NCBI GenBank assembly: GCA_024638645.1
Contig: JAHEJX010000028.1
Span: 1 to 37,535 of the forward strand
Direction: 5' to 3'
Length of the DNA: 37,535 nucleotides
Origin: Actinomycetes bacterium
GTDB lineage: Bacteria; Actinomycetota; Acidimicrobiia; Spongiisociales; UBA5794
Part shown: positions 1 through 7,490 of the stretch, in pieces
Layout: every line of letters begins with the position of its first letter
Position numbering within the stretch: the stretch's first letter is position 1
Position numbers and translations under genes: made by a program
Notes under the pieces: generated by a model
What the model saw: the letters and a program-made list of their open reading frames with translations, nothing else
What the model was told of the DNA's origin: nothing
Databases searched by the model: none

Positions 1-142
1 TGCGCTTCGCGTGCCCGCCGAAATCGTCGTGGTTATCCAGGATCAGGACGCGAGCCGCAGGCATCGCCTTGCGGAAGTAGTAGGCTGCAGCGAGACCGCT
101 CAGGCCGCCGCCCACGACGACGACCGAGGCGCCGACGACCAC
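1..142 (-). CDS. FAD/NAD(P)-binding oxidoreductase, N-terminal fragment (spermidine dehydrogenase-like), cut by window edge
   Basis: The minus strand from about 118 down to 1 encodes a classic Rossmann FAD-binding start: VVGGGLSGLAAAYYFRK, then the end of the second beta strand and a FGGHAKR motif. That combination is typical of the large FAD oxidoreductases related to spermidine dehydrogenase, in which a LDNHDDFGGHAKRNEF-like stretch is conserved. The rest of the enzyme lies outside the window. The first GTG in frame that would give a plausible N-terminus is at 142, but the residues between it and the GGG loop are an odd doubled Val-rich string (VVVGAS then VVVV). The homology is therefore trustworthy only from about 118 leftwards. 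The head overlaps the Thr-rich linker of the next gene on the other strand, which suggests a chimeric junction. Confidence 0.6.
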   Translation of the reverse strand, partial: MVVGASVVVVGGGLSGLAAAYYFRKAMPAARVLILDNHDDFGGHAKR

Positions 143-146
143 GACG

Positions 147-593
147 GTGGTCGTGACGACGACCGAAGATCCCGACGCAAGGCGCGCCGAGATACAGGCG
201 CTGGCGAAAGACACGTACGTAGGTCGGCTAGACGCGATCTTCCGTGAGGACAAAGAGTCGCTGCTGATGTGGATCGGTTCACAAGCTGGATACGACGACG
301 CCGTCGCTGCTATCGACGAGGCGCGACTGACCTTCCTCCAGGCGCCTTCGCACGAGAATCTCGAGCTCATCGTGGATGAGATTCTGTTGGACAGAGAGGA
401 CTGCGCAGTAGTTCTTGCGACAATTAGTGCAGTAGGCGTGCTCGAAGGGGCGACCGACCCGACGAAGTTCATTTGGATCTACTGGCCCGACGCGGCAGGC
501 CGGTTGCTGCAAGGCGCTGTGTGGCAGGACGGAACGCCCCAGTCTCAATGGATTGAAGAGTGTGACCTAGCCATCCGAGGAGTGTCTCCGTGA
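147..593 (+). CDS. Probable secreted/lipoprotein of unknown function, N-terminus missing
   Basis: A 148-residue product from a GTG at 147; the frame is open back to about 84, where stops appear. The open stretch before the soluble part reads as a Pro/Thr-rich linker (PTTTTEAPTTTTVVVTTTED). Such linkers normally follow the lipobox cysteine of actinobacterial lipoproteins, but no signal peptide precedes it here. The body (roughly residues 10-148) is an alpha/beta domain I do not recognise. The stop overlaps the GTG start of the next gene by 4 bp, so the pair is probably co-transcribed. I infer that the true 5' end was lost by rearrangement or misassembly in the repeat near 110-160. Confidence 0.55.
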   Translation: MVVTTTEDPDARRAEIQALAKDTYVGRLDAIFREDKESLLMWIGSQAGYDDAVAAIDEARLTFLQAPSHENLELIVDEILLDREDCAVVLATISAVGVLEGATDPTKFIWIYWPDAAGRLLQGAVWQDGTPQSQWIEECDLAIRGVSP

Positions 594-1435
594 AACGGCT
601 GGTCTCGTTTCTAGCCATGGCACTGCTGGCGTCAGCGGTGCTTCCTGGATCAACCCCGAAAGGAATGGCCGCTGAGAACTACGTTTGCTGGTACGTCACT
701 GTCACAGATCCGAACTCGGGTCTTCTAATCCCAGGTATGCGTTGTCGTATCGACGGTGTCATCCACGAGCCGGGGTTTCCCGGCGAAGGGCCTGAGGACG
801 TTCCGATGGTGTACGACCTCGGCTTTGTCGACGGCACCGAGTGCTACTACCGGCGCAGCGGACCGCCGTCAGGCTGGGTTGTGTTCGGCCGCAACGGCAC
901 TCTCCTCAACTTCTGGTGGGATACCGGCAGTGGGTTCGTCGGCGATGCGTGGATCGACCAGTGCACGAAGGAGCCGGTACCCGGGCAGCCTCCGATCACG
1001 CTCGTATTCGGTGTGATTGAAGATTACGAATTCGTCGAGCCGACACCCGACGTCGTACCGGACGCCATTGGCCTGGCCGGGGCCCGGACCTACATATACG
1101 TGGATCCGCCGGGTCCTTTCTTCGACCAGCTGAACTCGCCGGTTGGCCCCGGGTTCATCGATATCGAAATCAGGGTCGTCGCTGTTGAGATCGACTGGGG
1201 AGACGGCGCCGTCAGCACGATTCCCGAGTCGCAGTTCCAGCTGTTTGCTCCGCATCCCGACGGCGAGGTTGGCCATCCATGGGAGACCAAGGACAACTAC
1301 ACCCTCGGAGTGGACTACGAGTGGCTGGCGCGATGGCGGGTCAACGGCGGTCCATGGCAGATCATTGCCATCCCCGACACCGAGTGGGACGCCCCATACA
1401 GAGTCGACGAGGTCGTCGGACGCCGCAGCGGCTGA
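590..1435 (+). CDS. Secreted protein of unknown function with signal peptide
   Basis: 281 residues. The N-terminus MKRLVSFLAMALLASAVLPG, followed by a small-residue stretch ending near AA-ENYVC, is a clear Sec signal peptide with cleavage around residue 28. The mature part carries several cysteines (CWY, GMRCRID, TECYY, DQCTKEP) that could form disulfides. The C-terminal third contains a VEIDWGDGAVSTIP segment, resembling the WGDG core of PKD-type beta-sandwich domains. Its GTG start overlaps the upstream stop (GTGA), implying translational coupling. I cannot assign a function; a surface-exposed or extracellular location is inferred from the signal peptide. Confidence 0.7.
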   Translation: MKRLVSFLAMALLASAVLPGSTPKGMAAENYVCWYVTVTDPNSGLLIPGMRCRIDGVIHEPGFPGEGPEDVPMVYDLGFVDGTECYYRRSGPPSGWVVFGRNGTLLNFWWDTGSGFVGDAWIDQCTKEPVPGQPPITLVFGVIEDYEFVEPTPDVVPDAIGLAGARTYIYVDPPGPFFDQLNSPVGPGFIDIEIRVVAVEIDWGDGAVSTIPESQFQLFAPHPDGEVGHPWETKDNYTLGVDYEWLARWRVNGGPWQIIAIPDTEWDAPYRVDEVVGRRSG

Positions 1436-1494
1436 GCGACGACTCCTCCCTCACATTTGTGCGACACTTCGGTCGTGGGGGAGAAGGCGGCGCC

Positions 1495-4065
1495 GTGACA
1501 GCACTCCCGACAGGGACGGTCACCTTCCTGTTCACCGACATCGAGGGGTCGACGCAGCTCGTACAGCGGCTGGGCCCCGACTACCGGCAGGTGCTAGAAC
1601 GCCACGCCACGATCATTGCCGCCGCTGTGTCCGGCCACGGCGGCGTAGCCGTCAACACTGAAGGCGACTCCTTCTTCGCTGCCTTCGAAGCCGCAGACGC
1701 TGCGGTGCTCGCCACCATTGCCGCGCAGCGAGCCTTGAGCGAAGAACCCTGGCCCGACGCCGGGGCGGTTCGAGTACGAGCCGGATTACACACGGGCAAG
1801 GGTGAGCTCGGCCACGAAGACTACGTCGGGCTCGACGTGCACCGTGCTGCCCGCATCTCGGGCGCGGGCCATGGTGGGCAGGTGCTGGCTTCGGCCACTA
1901 CCCACGCATTGGCCGGCGCAGTCGTGACTTACCGCGACCTCGGCGAGTACAGACTGAAGGACCTCGACGCGGCCGAGCATCTCTACCAGGTGATCGTTCC
2001 GGGACTTCCGGCCGAGTTTCCGCCGGTGCGATCCGAAGGTTTGAGTGCTCACAACCTGCCGGCCAGTGTCACCACCTTGGTTGGTCGAGACGCCGAAACG
2101 ACCGACATTGCGGGACTCCTCGATTCACACCGCATCGTCACGATCACTGGTCCCGGCGGCATCGGCAAAAGCAGGCTCGCCCTCGAGGTAGCCCGCGGTC
2201 AGCTCGATCGATTCTCTCACGGGGTCTACGTGATCGCGCTTGCGCCGGTGGCCGATGCGGGGCTCGTCGCATCGTCGATCGGTGACGTACTCGATGTCGC
2301 CGACGCCGACGTCGACTCGCTGGCGGCGAGGATCGGATCTGGCAGCACATTGCTGCTGCTCGACAACTTCGAGCAGGTGCTGCTTGCGTCGCGCGACATC
2401 GCCACTTTGCTGCAACGATGCGCGGGTCTCAAAGTTCTAGTCACCAGCCAGGCGCCGCTTCGAATCGCGGGGGAGCGCCAGTACCCACTCCAGCCACTCG
2501 ACGTGCGCACCGGCGGCTCGGCAGTCGATTCTGCGGCGGGTCGGCTTTTCGTCGAGCGAGCTCAGGCGGTTGATCCCGGCTTCGACCCGGCGATCCATAG
2601 CGCCGGTATCGAAGCGATCGTCTCGCTGCTCGACGGCCTGCCGTTGGCTCTGGAATTGGCGGCAGCTCGCGTCAACCTGATGTCGCCTGAACAAATCGCT
2701 GAGCGCATCCGGCTCGGCGCCGATCTGCTGTCAACGGGCAGCGACGATACCGGTCGCCACGGTTCGGTGACCGCGGCGATCGCCTGGAGCTACGGCATGC
2801 TTTCCGATGAGGCAAGAGCGGCTTTCCGGCGGCTGGCGGCATTCCGTGGTGGGATGACTCTCGAGGCTGCGGAAGTGATCGCCGCCGACACCGGCGCCGA
2901 CGTACTGTCCGCCATCGGAGAACTCGTCGACCGGGGGATGCTATTGCGCTCCATAGGCGGAATGTCAGCCTCGCGGCTGCGCATGCTCGAACCGGTTCGC
3001 CGCTTCGCCGAAGCAGCTCTCCTCCGCGAGGCAGGCGAATCCTCCGCTGCGGCGGCCGCTCATGCCGGGTACTACCGCGAAATGGCGCTGGACGCCGGCT
3101 CGCAGCTCGAAGGCGAGCGCATGTCGTGGTGGCTGGCCCGGCTCGAGGAGGAGCTCGACAACTTGCGGGCGGCGTTAGATCACTACATAGGAGTGGGCGA
3201 CGCGAGCGGTGGGCTCGGTCTAATCGGTGATACTTGGCGGTTCTTCCAGGGCAAGGGGCATTTCGACGAGATGGCCGGCTGGCTCGATCGCCTCGACGGT
3301 TTACCCGGGAGCGACGCCGCCACAGCAGGGCGGGTCAAAGGATTGCTGGCGCGAGGGGCGCTCACCTACTGGCGTGGCGACGCCAAATCGGCCATCGCGC
3401 TCTACGACCAGGCATCTGCGATGGCTCGCCAGCTGGGCGATGATGCCCTCGTCGCCGCTGCGCTATATGGCCACGAAACCTCGCTGATCATGGCGGGCGA
3501 TGCAGCCGGGCTCGAAGGCCTCAAAGAAGTGGAGCGCATCTACGAACAGAACAACGATCTGGGAGGCTTGGCGCACGTTGCCGCGGCCAGGGCGTTCGCC
3601 GAGCTCCAGGCAGGGCGCACGCTCGGATCCGGTCCACTATTCGAAGAGTCATTCCGGCTCTATGTGGAGGCGGGCAATCGACTCAACGCCGGACAGACCT
3701 CTCTCGGCCTCGCCGGGGTTGCGCTCGAGGAAGGCAGGATCGAAGACGCCCTGCGCTACTCCCGGACCGGCCTGCAGTACGGCGAAGAACTCGGCGACCG
3801 CTTCATGGTCGCATGGGCGATCGAATGGGTCGCTACCACACTTGTCGAAGCCGGCGACACTGCAAGAGCAGCGATGTTGTCTGGGGCAGCAGAGGCGGCA
3901 CGCGAGAAGTTTGGCGGAGGGTGGACACCGCTGATGATCGGCGTCGACGACTCTGTCACGCGGTTGGTTCGAGTTTTGGGCGACGAGGCCGCCGCAGACG
4001 CCCGTCGAGCCGGGCGCGAGCTGAGCCTCGAGGACGCTACCGAATTGGCCAAGCAGGCTCCTTAG
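1495..4065 (+). CDS. Class III adenylate/guanylate cyclase-like domain fused to NB-ARC/AAA ATPase and TPR region
   Basis: 856 residues from a GTG at 1495, chosen because GGGGGAGAAGG lies about 8 nt upstream and the cyclase domain starts at once; the frame stays open further upstream. The cyclase domain covers residues 8-170: metal-binding Asp15 in FLFTDIEGST and Asp58 in EGDSFFAAF, then VRAGLHTG. The segment VGLDVHRAARI keeps the catalytic Arg (120) but has His116 where canonical enzymes have the transition-state Asn. A Walker A GPGGIGKS at 219-226 and Walker B LLLLDNFEQ near 280 mark a STAND-type ATPase, followed by helical TPR-like repeats to the end. Known relatives in mycobacteria (Rv0386, Rv1358 type) often add a LuxR HTH; none is visible here. 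The likely role is signal-dependent regulation in the cytoplasm. Confidence 0.85.
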   Translation: MTALPTGTVTFLFTDIEGSTQLVQRLGPDYRQVLERHATIIAAAVSGHGGVAVNTEGDSFFAAFEAADAAVLATIAAQRALSEEPWPDAGAVRVRAGLHTGKGELGHEDYVGLDVHRAARISGAGHGGQVLASATTHALAGAVVTYRDLGEYRLKDLDAAEHLYQVIVPGLPAEFPPVRSEGLSAHNLPASVTTLVGRDAETTDIAGLLDSHRIVTITGPGGIGKSRLALEVARGQLDRFSHGVYVIALAPVADAGLVASSIGDVLDVADADVDSLAARIGSGSTLLLLDNFEQVLLASRDIATLLQRCAGLKVLVTSQAPLRIAGERQYPLQPLDVRTGGSAVDSAAGRLFVERAQAVDPGFDPAIHSAGIEAIVSLLDGLPLALELAAARVNLMSPEQIAERIRLGADLLSTGSDDTGRHGSVTAAIAWSYGMLSDEARAAFRRLAAFRGGMTLEAAEVIAADTGADVLSAIGELVDRGMLLRSIGGMSASRLRMLEPVRRFAEAALLREAGESSAAAAAHAGYYREMALDAGSQLEGERMSWWLARLEEELDNLRAALDHYIGVGDASGGLGLIGDTWRFFQGKGHFDEMAGWLDRLDGLPGSDAATAGRVKGLLARGALTYWRGDAKSAIALYDQASAMARQLGDDALVAAALYGHETSLIMAGDAAGLEGLKEVERIYEQNNDLGGLAHVAAARAFAELQAGRTLGSGPLFEESFRLYVEAGNRLNAGQTSLGLAGVALEEGRIEDALRYSRTGLQYGEELGDRFMVAWAIEWVATTLVEAGDTARAAMLSGAAEAAREKFGGGWTPLMIGVDDSVTRLVRVLGDEAAADARRAGRELSLEDATELAKQAP

Positions 4066-4170
4066 CTGTTACCCGGTCAGAGCAGTGAAGCTCACGAGGC
4101 TGCAATACCCCCAACTACTTGCGAGCCGATCAGATCCGGTACTGTCGAAGCCGTCGCACCTTGGAGAGAC

Positions 4171-5103
4171 ATGACTGAGTTCAACGTCGTACTTGGGGCC
4201 GGGCCTGCCGGAAAAGCCGTGGTTGAACGGCTCGCCGCGGCCAAGCGGCCGACTCGGGTCGTCACCCGCAGTGGCAGAGCTGACGTACCAGTCGGCGTCG
4301 AAGTCGTTGCCGCCGATATCACAGACCCATCCGGCTCGCAGCGAGCGTGCGAGGGTGCCAGCGTCGTTTTCGGGTGCGTCGGCCTCCCCGGATATGACGG
4401 CTGGCCGGAGCTGTTCCCGCCTCTGATGGAGGGAATGCTCCGCGGCGCGGAGTATGCCGGGGCCCCGTTCATCTTCATGGACAACCTCTACATGTACGGG
4501 CCCGTCGCAGGCCCGCGCACCGAAGACATGCCGCTTACCGACTACGGAGACAAGCCGGCCGTGCGGGCGAAGATCACGAGGATGTGGCAAGAGGCACACC
4601 GCGTCGGGCGAGTCAGAGCCGCAGCGGTGCGGGCGAGTGACTTCTATGGACCCGGCGTGCGGCTCGCTGCACTCGGCGACTTCTCGGTGGGACGCATGAT
4701 TCGGGGAAAGGCCGCCCAGGTCTTCGGTGACCCCGATCAGCCTCATGCGTACACGTATGTGCCCGACATCGGCCGGGCGCTCGTCGACGTGGCCGACGCA
4801 GGCGATGAGGTGCTCGGCGAGGCTTGGCACGTGCCCAACGCCCCGGTCCAGACCACTCGCCAAATTCTGGCCGAATTCGCTGAACGCCTTGGCGTCAAGC
4901 TCAAGATTCAGGCGCCGCCGCCTTTGATGATGTCGATGATCGGCCTATTCAACAAGCAGGTGCGTGAGGCCAAGGAAATGCTCTATCAGTGGGATCGGCC
5001 TTTCTTAGTCGACCACTCGAAGTTCGCGGAACGCTTCTGGAGCGACCCGACACCACTCGACGAGGGGATCGCCGCGACTGCGGCCTGGTTCAAGGCTCGC
5101 TAG
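4171..5103 (+). CDS. NAD(P)-dependent epimerase/dehydratase family protein (atypical extended SDR)
   Basis: 310 residues. The N-terminal NAD(P)-binding motif is VVLGAGPAGKAV (about residues 6-17), a GxGxxG variant of the atypical SDRs. FIFMDNLYMYGP (about 103-114) takes the place of the YxxxK region, and VRASDFYGPG with YTYVPDIGRAL is characteristic of the extended SDR family. The C-terminal half binds substrate. ATG 4171 follows GGAGAGAC and no in-frame alternative lies close by. The substrate cannot be told from sequence; relatives are annotated as nucleoside-diphosphate-sugar epimerases or isoflavone reductase-like proteins. It is monocistronic, with about 105 bp of non-coding sequence before it. 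Confidence 0.85.
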   Translation: MTEFNVVLGAGPAGKAVVERLAAAKRPTRVVTRSGRADVPVGVEVVAADITDPSGSQRACEGASVVFGCVGLPGYDGWPELFPPLMEGMLRGAEYAGAPFIFMDNLYMYGPVAGPRTEDMPLTDYGDKPAVRAKITRMWQEAHRVGRVRAAAVRASDFYGPGVRLAALGDFSVGRMIRGKAAQVFGDPDQPHAYTYVPDIGRALVDVADAGDEVLGEAWHVPNAPVQTTRQILAEFAERLGVKLKIQAPPPLMMSMIGLFNKQVREAKEMLYQWDRPFLVDHSKFAERFWSDPTPLDEGIAATAAWFKAR

Positions 5104-5316
5104 CGCTGCCCATGCTCGCCAGGTGATCAAGGACGGCACTGGTGACTGTGCGAGAGTCGGCGTCTCGCTGAATTGCACGGCAACGGAACTTTCACAGGCC
5201 CGCCGTTCGACCTCGACTACAGCGGACAGATCCATTTCAGGGGCTGTCTAGGCAGAACCGCCACAGCGGCGTGCGCCTGCCTTGAAGGAGTCGAACCAAC
5301 CTATTCACAGAGACGA

Positions 5317-5345
5317 GAGTGAGGGGCGGAAACCGCCCCTCACTC
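5317..5345. terminator. Perfect 13-bp stem, 3-nt loop hairpin between converging genes
   Basis: GAGTGAGGGGCGG, loop AAA, then the exact reverse complement. The hairpin lies between the end of the plus-strand SDR gene (5103) and the end of the minus-strand RTX gene (5370), so it probably terminates transcription from both sides. No U-tract follows on either strand, which is common for actinobacterial terminators. The rest of 5104-5369 contains no gene I can support. Confidence 0.6.
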
Positions 5346-5369
5346 CTAGTTACTTGGCGAGCGTGAAGG

Positions 5370-6572
5370 TCACCTACTCGTGTACTGCGTCGTGAACCGC
5401 TGCAGCGACGGGTATTGGAGAACTCCAGCAGGGGGACTTGGCACGCCCCGCACGATCTCACAGAAGACCGCACCGTCGGCTCCAGGTCCGCCTAGGCACT
5501 CGTCGATTGCGTCCGGCTCTGGGTCATCGTCGCCGGGTCCGAACGCCGGTGGCGCTCCGTGCAGGAAGTCGTCACCACGACCTGCCTTGAGGAAGTCGTT
5601 CCCCCAGCCACCGTTGACGAAGTCGTTGCCCTTGTGACCTTCGACTCGGTCATCGCCGAAACCGCCGAGCAGAACGTCGTCGCCGCGATGGCCCTTGACG
5701 AGATCCTCGCCTTGGTGGCCGACGACGAAGTCGTCGCCGAACCCGCCCCGTAGAACGTCATCACCGGCACCGCCGGAAATGCTGTCGTGCCCGCCGCGGC
5801 CCTCAACGAAGTCGTTGCCGCCGCCTTCGTAGTTGGGATTCCCGAAGTAACCAAAAGCGTCTCCATGGATGTCGTCGTTGCCAGGTCCGCCGTCGATGTG
5901 GTCGTCACCGTCACAGCCGATCAGGACGTCATCGCCCCTGAGGCCATGGATCGTGTCGTGCCCGTCAAGGCCGATGATGATGTCTCGACCACGCGTGCCC
6001 TCGAGCACGTCATCGCCTTCGGTGCCCATGATCAGGTTGCCGCCGCTATTGACGATCTGTCCGTTGGAGAAGAGCCCTGGGCAGATTTCTGTTCCGGCGT
6101 CCGTCACAGACAAGTGCAAGGTTCCGCCATTGCTTTCTGGGCCGGCACCCTGGTCGTCGATGACCAAGATGTGGATCGTCAAGCCAGCGGGCACAGGGAA
6201 GTCAACATCGAACGGTGCACAACCCTCGAGCATTGGCGCATCGGGGCCCCCCGTGTAGATCAAAAAGCCGACGCCATAGTCCGAACCCTCAGCAGAGAGA
6301 CGCAATTGCATATCCGCGGTCGGCGTAAATGAGTACCACACGCCTGCCGCGTAGCCAGGCGGACCCTGGCACTGTTGCGCGATTGCGAGCTCTTCCGCAG
6401 ACATTGTCGCCATCGACGTGTCCAGCACTTCCTGGTAGGGAAGCGCCGCGGGATCGATAACGACCGCATTGGCAATGTCGTCGTTGTCCGGTGGATCTGC
6501 CATCGCTGTACCTGGTATCAGCCATACGGCAAGGAACAGCGCTAGTACAAGTATTCCCCGTCTGCGATTCAT
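5370..6572 (-). CDS. Secreted RTX (hemolysin-type calcium-binding repeat) protein
   Basis: 400 residues from ATG 6572, preferred over the longer frame because GGGAGGG sits 6-7 nt upstream and a signal peptide follows at once (RRR, hydrophobic core, GTAMA|DPPDN, cleavage near residue 25). Residues 30-160 form a beta-rich domain with a paired-Cys segment. Residues 183-339 are tandem nonapeptides of the GGxGxDxUx type (EGDDVL, GDDVLIG, GNDFVNGG and so on), which bind Ca2+ in parallel beta-roll folds. The tail after residue 340 has a short Asp/Pro-rich and Cys-containing segment. Classical RTX proteins leave through type I secretion with a C-terminal signal; here a Sec signal is present and no ABC exporter is nearby, so Sec export is inferred. 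Confidence 0.88.
   Translation of the reverse strand: MNRRRGILVLALFLAVWLIPGTAMADPPDNDDIANAVVIDPAALPYQEVLDTSMATMSAEELAIAQQCQGPPGYAAGVWYSFTPTADMQLRLSAEGSDYGVGFLIYTGGPDAPMLEGCAPFDVDFPVPAGLTIHILVIDDQGAGPESNGGTLHLSVTDAGTEICPGLFSNGQIVNSGGNLIMGTEGDDVLEGTRGRDIIIGLDGHDTIHGLRGDDVLIGCDGDDHIDGGPGNDDIHGDAFGYFGNPNYEGGGNDFVEGRGGHDSISGGAGDDVLRGGFGDDFVVGHQGEDLVKGHRGDDVLLGGFGDDRVEGHKGNDFVNGGWGNDFLKAGRGDDFLHGAPPAFGPGDDDPEPDAIDECLGGPGADGAVFCEIVRGVPSPPAGVLQYPSLQRFTTQYTSR
5556..6026 (-). repeat. RTX nonapeptide repeat array
   Basis: About 157 residues of imperfect GGxGxD nonapeptides encoded within the RTX protein. The repetition makes the opposite strand read as Val/Val-rich open frames, which are shadows rather than genes. 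Confidence 0.8.
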
Positions 6573-6876
6573 AGATCGCCCTCCCATCGATCGGACTCGA
6601 ATCTCGAGCACCCCCGACCGGCCGACTGTTCAGATGGCTCCACACCCGCCATCCATGGGTCGGCATCGAGGTTCCGACTGTGTAAACATAGATGATGAGT
6701 CTGGCAAATGTGTCGCTGAGCAGGGAAAACGCCGGAGCTAGATACGCAGCGGGCCGGTCAGAGGTCGCTCCGCGTTCATCGACGCCGTTCGGCTGAAGGG
6801 TCACTCATGCATTCGAATGAGGCTGGCGCCGACAACCTGACTGGGGACCTCTGACCGGCTACCCCCTCACTTGTCT
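6573..6876. other. Intergenic region with a 14-bp inverted repeat
   Basis: About 300 bp between the start of the RTX gene and the end of the PGGNSL-repeat gene (both on the minus strand), so it must hold the RTX promoter and probably a terminator. The arms GCCGGTCAGAGGTC (6753-6766) and GACCTCTGACCGGC (6846-6859) are perfect inverted repeats 79 bp apart. Between them lies the palindrome CATTCGAATG. No open frame with coding character is visible. Confidence 0.5.
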
Positions 6877-7338
6877 CTACGGGATGGCGAGCGAGTTGCC
6901 GCCCGGGCCCTCGAAGGCCAGGACGTCTACACCGAACGCAAAGGTTGGGATGTCGAGTGAGTTGCCGCCCGGGCTGTCGTGCGCCGGGAGATATGCATCA
7001 GTGCCGGTTGCGGGCACGAGCAGCGAGTTGCCGCCCGGGCTGTCGTGCGCCGGGAGATATGCATCAGTGCCGGTTGCGGGCACGAGCAGCGAGTTGCCGC
7101 CCGGGCTGTCGTACGCCGGGACGTAGTCGGGTGCACTCGAAGTCGTGTCGTTCGTAAGTGCCGCCATGGCAACAAGGCTCAGCGCGACCACCGCCACGGC
7201 GGCGATGAGGACAACCCATCCGCTAGTACGGCGGGCGACCGGCGCCTTGCCGAGATCGGGAACACCAACCTCCTGCGGTATGGCGGGCCTTTCCCGAGTC
7301 GGGCTCTCCGTCGGCCTTGTCTTCAGCTGCGTGCTCAT
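6877..7338 (-). CDS. Membrane-anchored small protein with repeated PGGNSL motifs
   Basis: 153 residues from ATG 7338, preceded by AAGGGG about 6 nt upstream; a longer frame starting at 7389 has no such site. Residues 1-40 are a polar, Pro/Arg-rich cytoplasmic tail. Residues about 41-62 (GWVVLIAAVAVVALSLVAMA) form one membrane helix. The outside part consists almost wholly of four copies of an (D/E)xPGGNSLxxP motif. The first three are separated by ATGTDAYLPAH-type spacers and the last copy forms the very C-terminus (GGNSLAIP). Two neighbouring units are identical at the DNA level (66 bp). I do not recognise a family. Surface display or a multi-core substrate of a processing enzyme are both possible; no modification enzyme is adjacent. 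Confidence 0.65.
   Translation of the reverse strand: MSTQLKTRPTESPTRERPAIPQEVGVPDLGKAPVARRTSGWVVLIAAVAVVALSLVAMAALTNDTTSSAPDYVPAYDSPGGNSLLVPATGTDAYLPAHDSPGGNSLLVPATGTDAYLPAHDSPGGNSLDIPTFAFGVDVLAFEGPGGNSLAIP
6961..7121 (-). repeat. 66-bp tandem repeat, two identical copies plus a partial third
   Basis: Copies at 6961-7026 and 7027-7092 are identical base for base. A third begins at 7093 and diverges after about 20-29 bp. Each copy encodes 22 residues containing the PGGNSL motif, so copy number changes keep the frame. Identity at synonymous sites points to recent duplication or homogenisation. Confidence 0.9.
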
Positions 7339-7358
7339 GAGCGACCCCTTGCTTGATC

Positions 7359-7376
7359 CTGATCCGGAGGGATCAG
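7359..7376. promoter_or_regulatory. Operator-like inverted repeat upstream of the PGGNSL gene
   Basis: CTGATCC-GGAG-GGATCAG, a perfect 7-bp dyad with a 4-bp centre, 21-38 nt upstream of the start at 7338. It lies in the divergent spacer shared with the LtrA gene, so a repressor bound here could affect either gene. It could also be a 5' leader hairpin. Confidence 0.35.
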
Positions 7377-7490
7377 TCCACACCATCAACTCTCCATACG
7401 CAGCCTTGATGCTGTGGTGCAGCTTCGTTGCAACCGGGTTGCAGTGGCGACCGTGCCAAGCTGCGATTGTTCTCCGTACACTCGGGTCTC

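Noticed and set aside
4069..4863. 264-residue minus-strand open frame
   Set aside because: It lies opposite the SDR gene, has no recognisable motif or ribosome-binding site, and the plus-strand frame has a clear dinucleotide-binding fold.
5787..6332. Val/Ala-rich plus-strand frames opposite the RTX gene
   Set aside because: They mirror the GGxGxD repeat on the other strand; no start context or domain.
6953..7121. CRISPR-like spaced repeats
   Set aside because: The repeats are 66-bp tandem units without variable spacers and keep a coding frame, so they are protein repeats.
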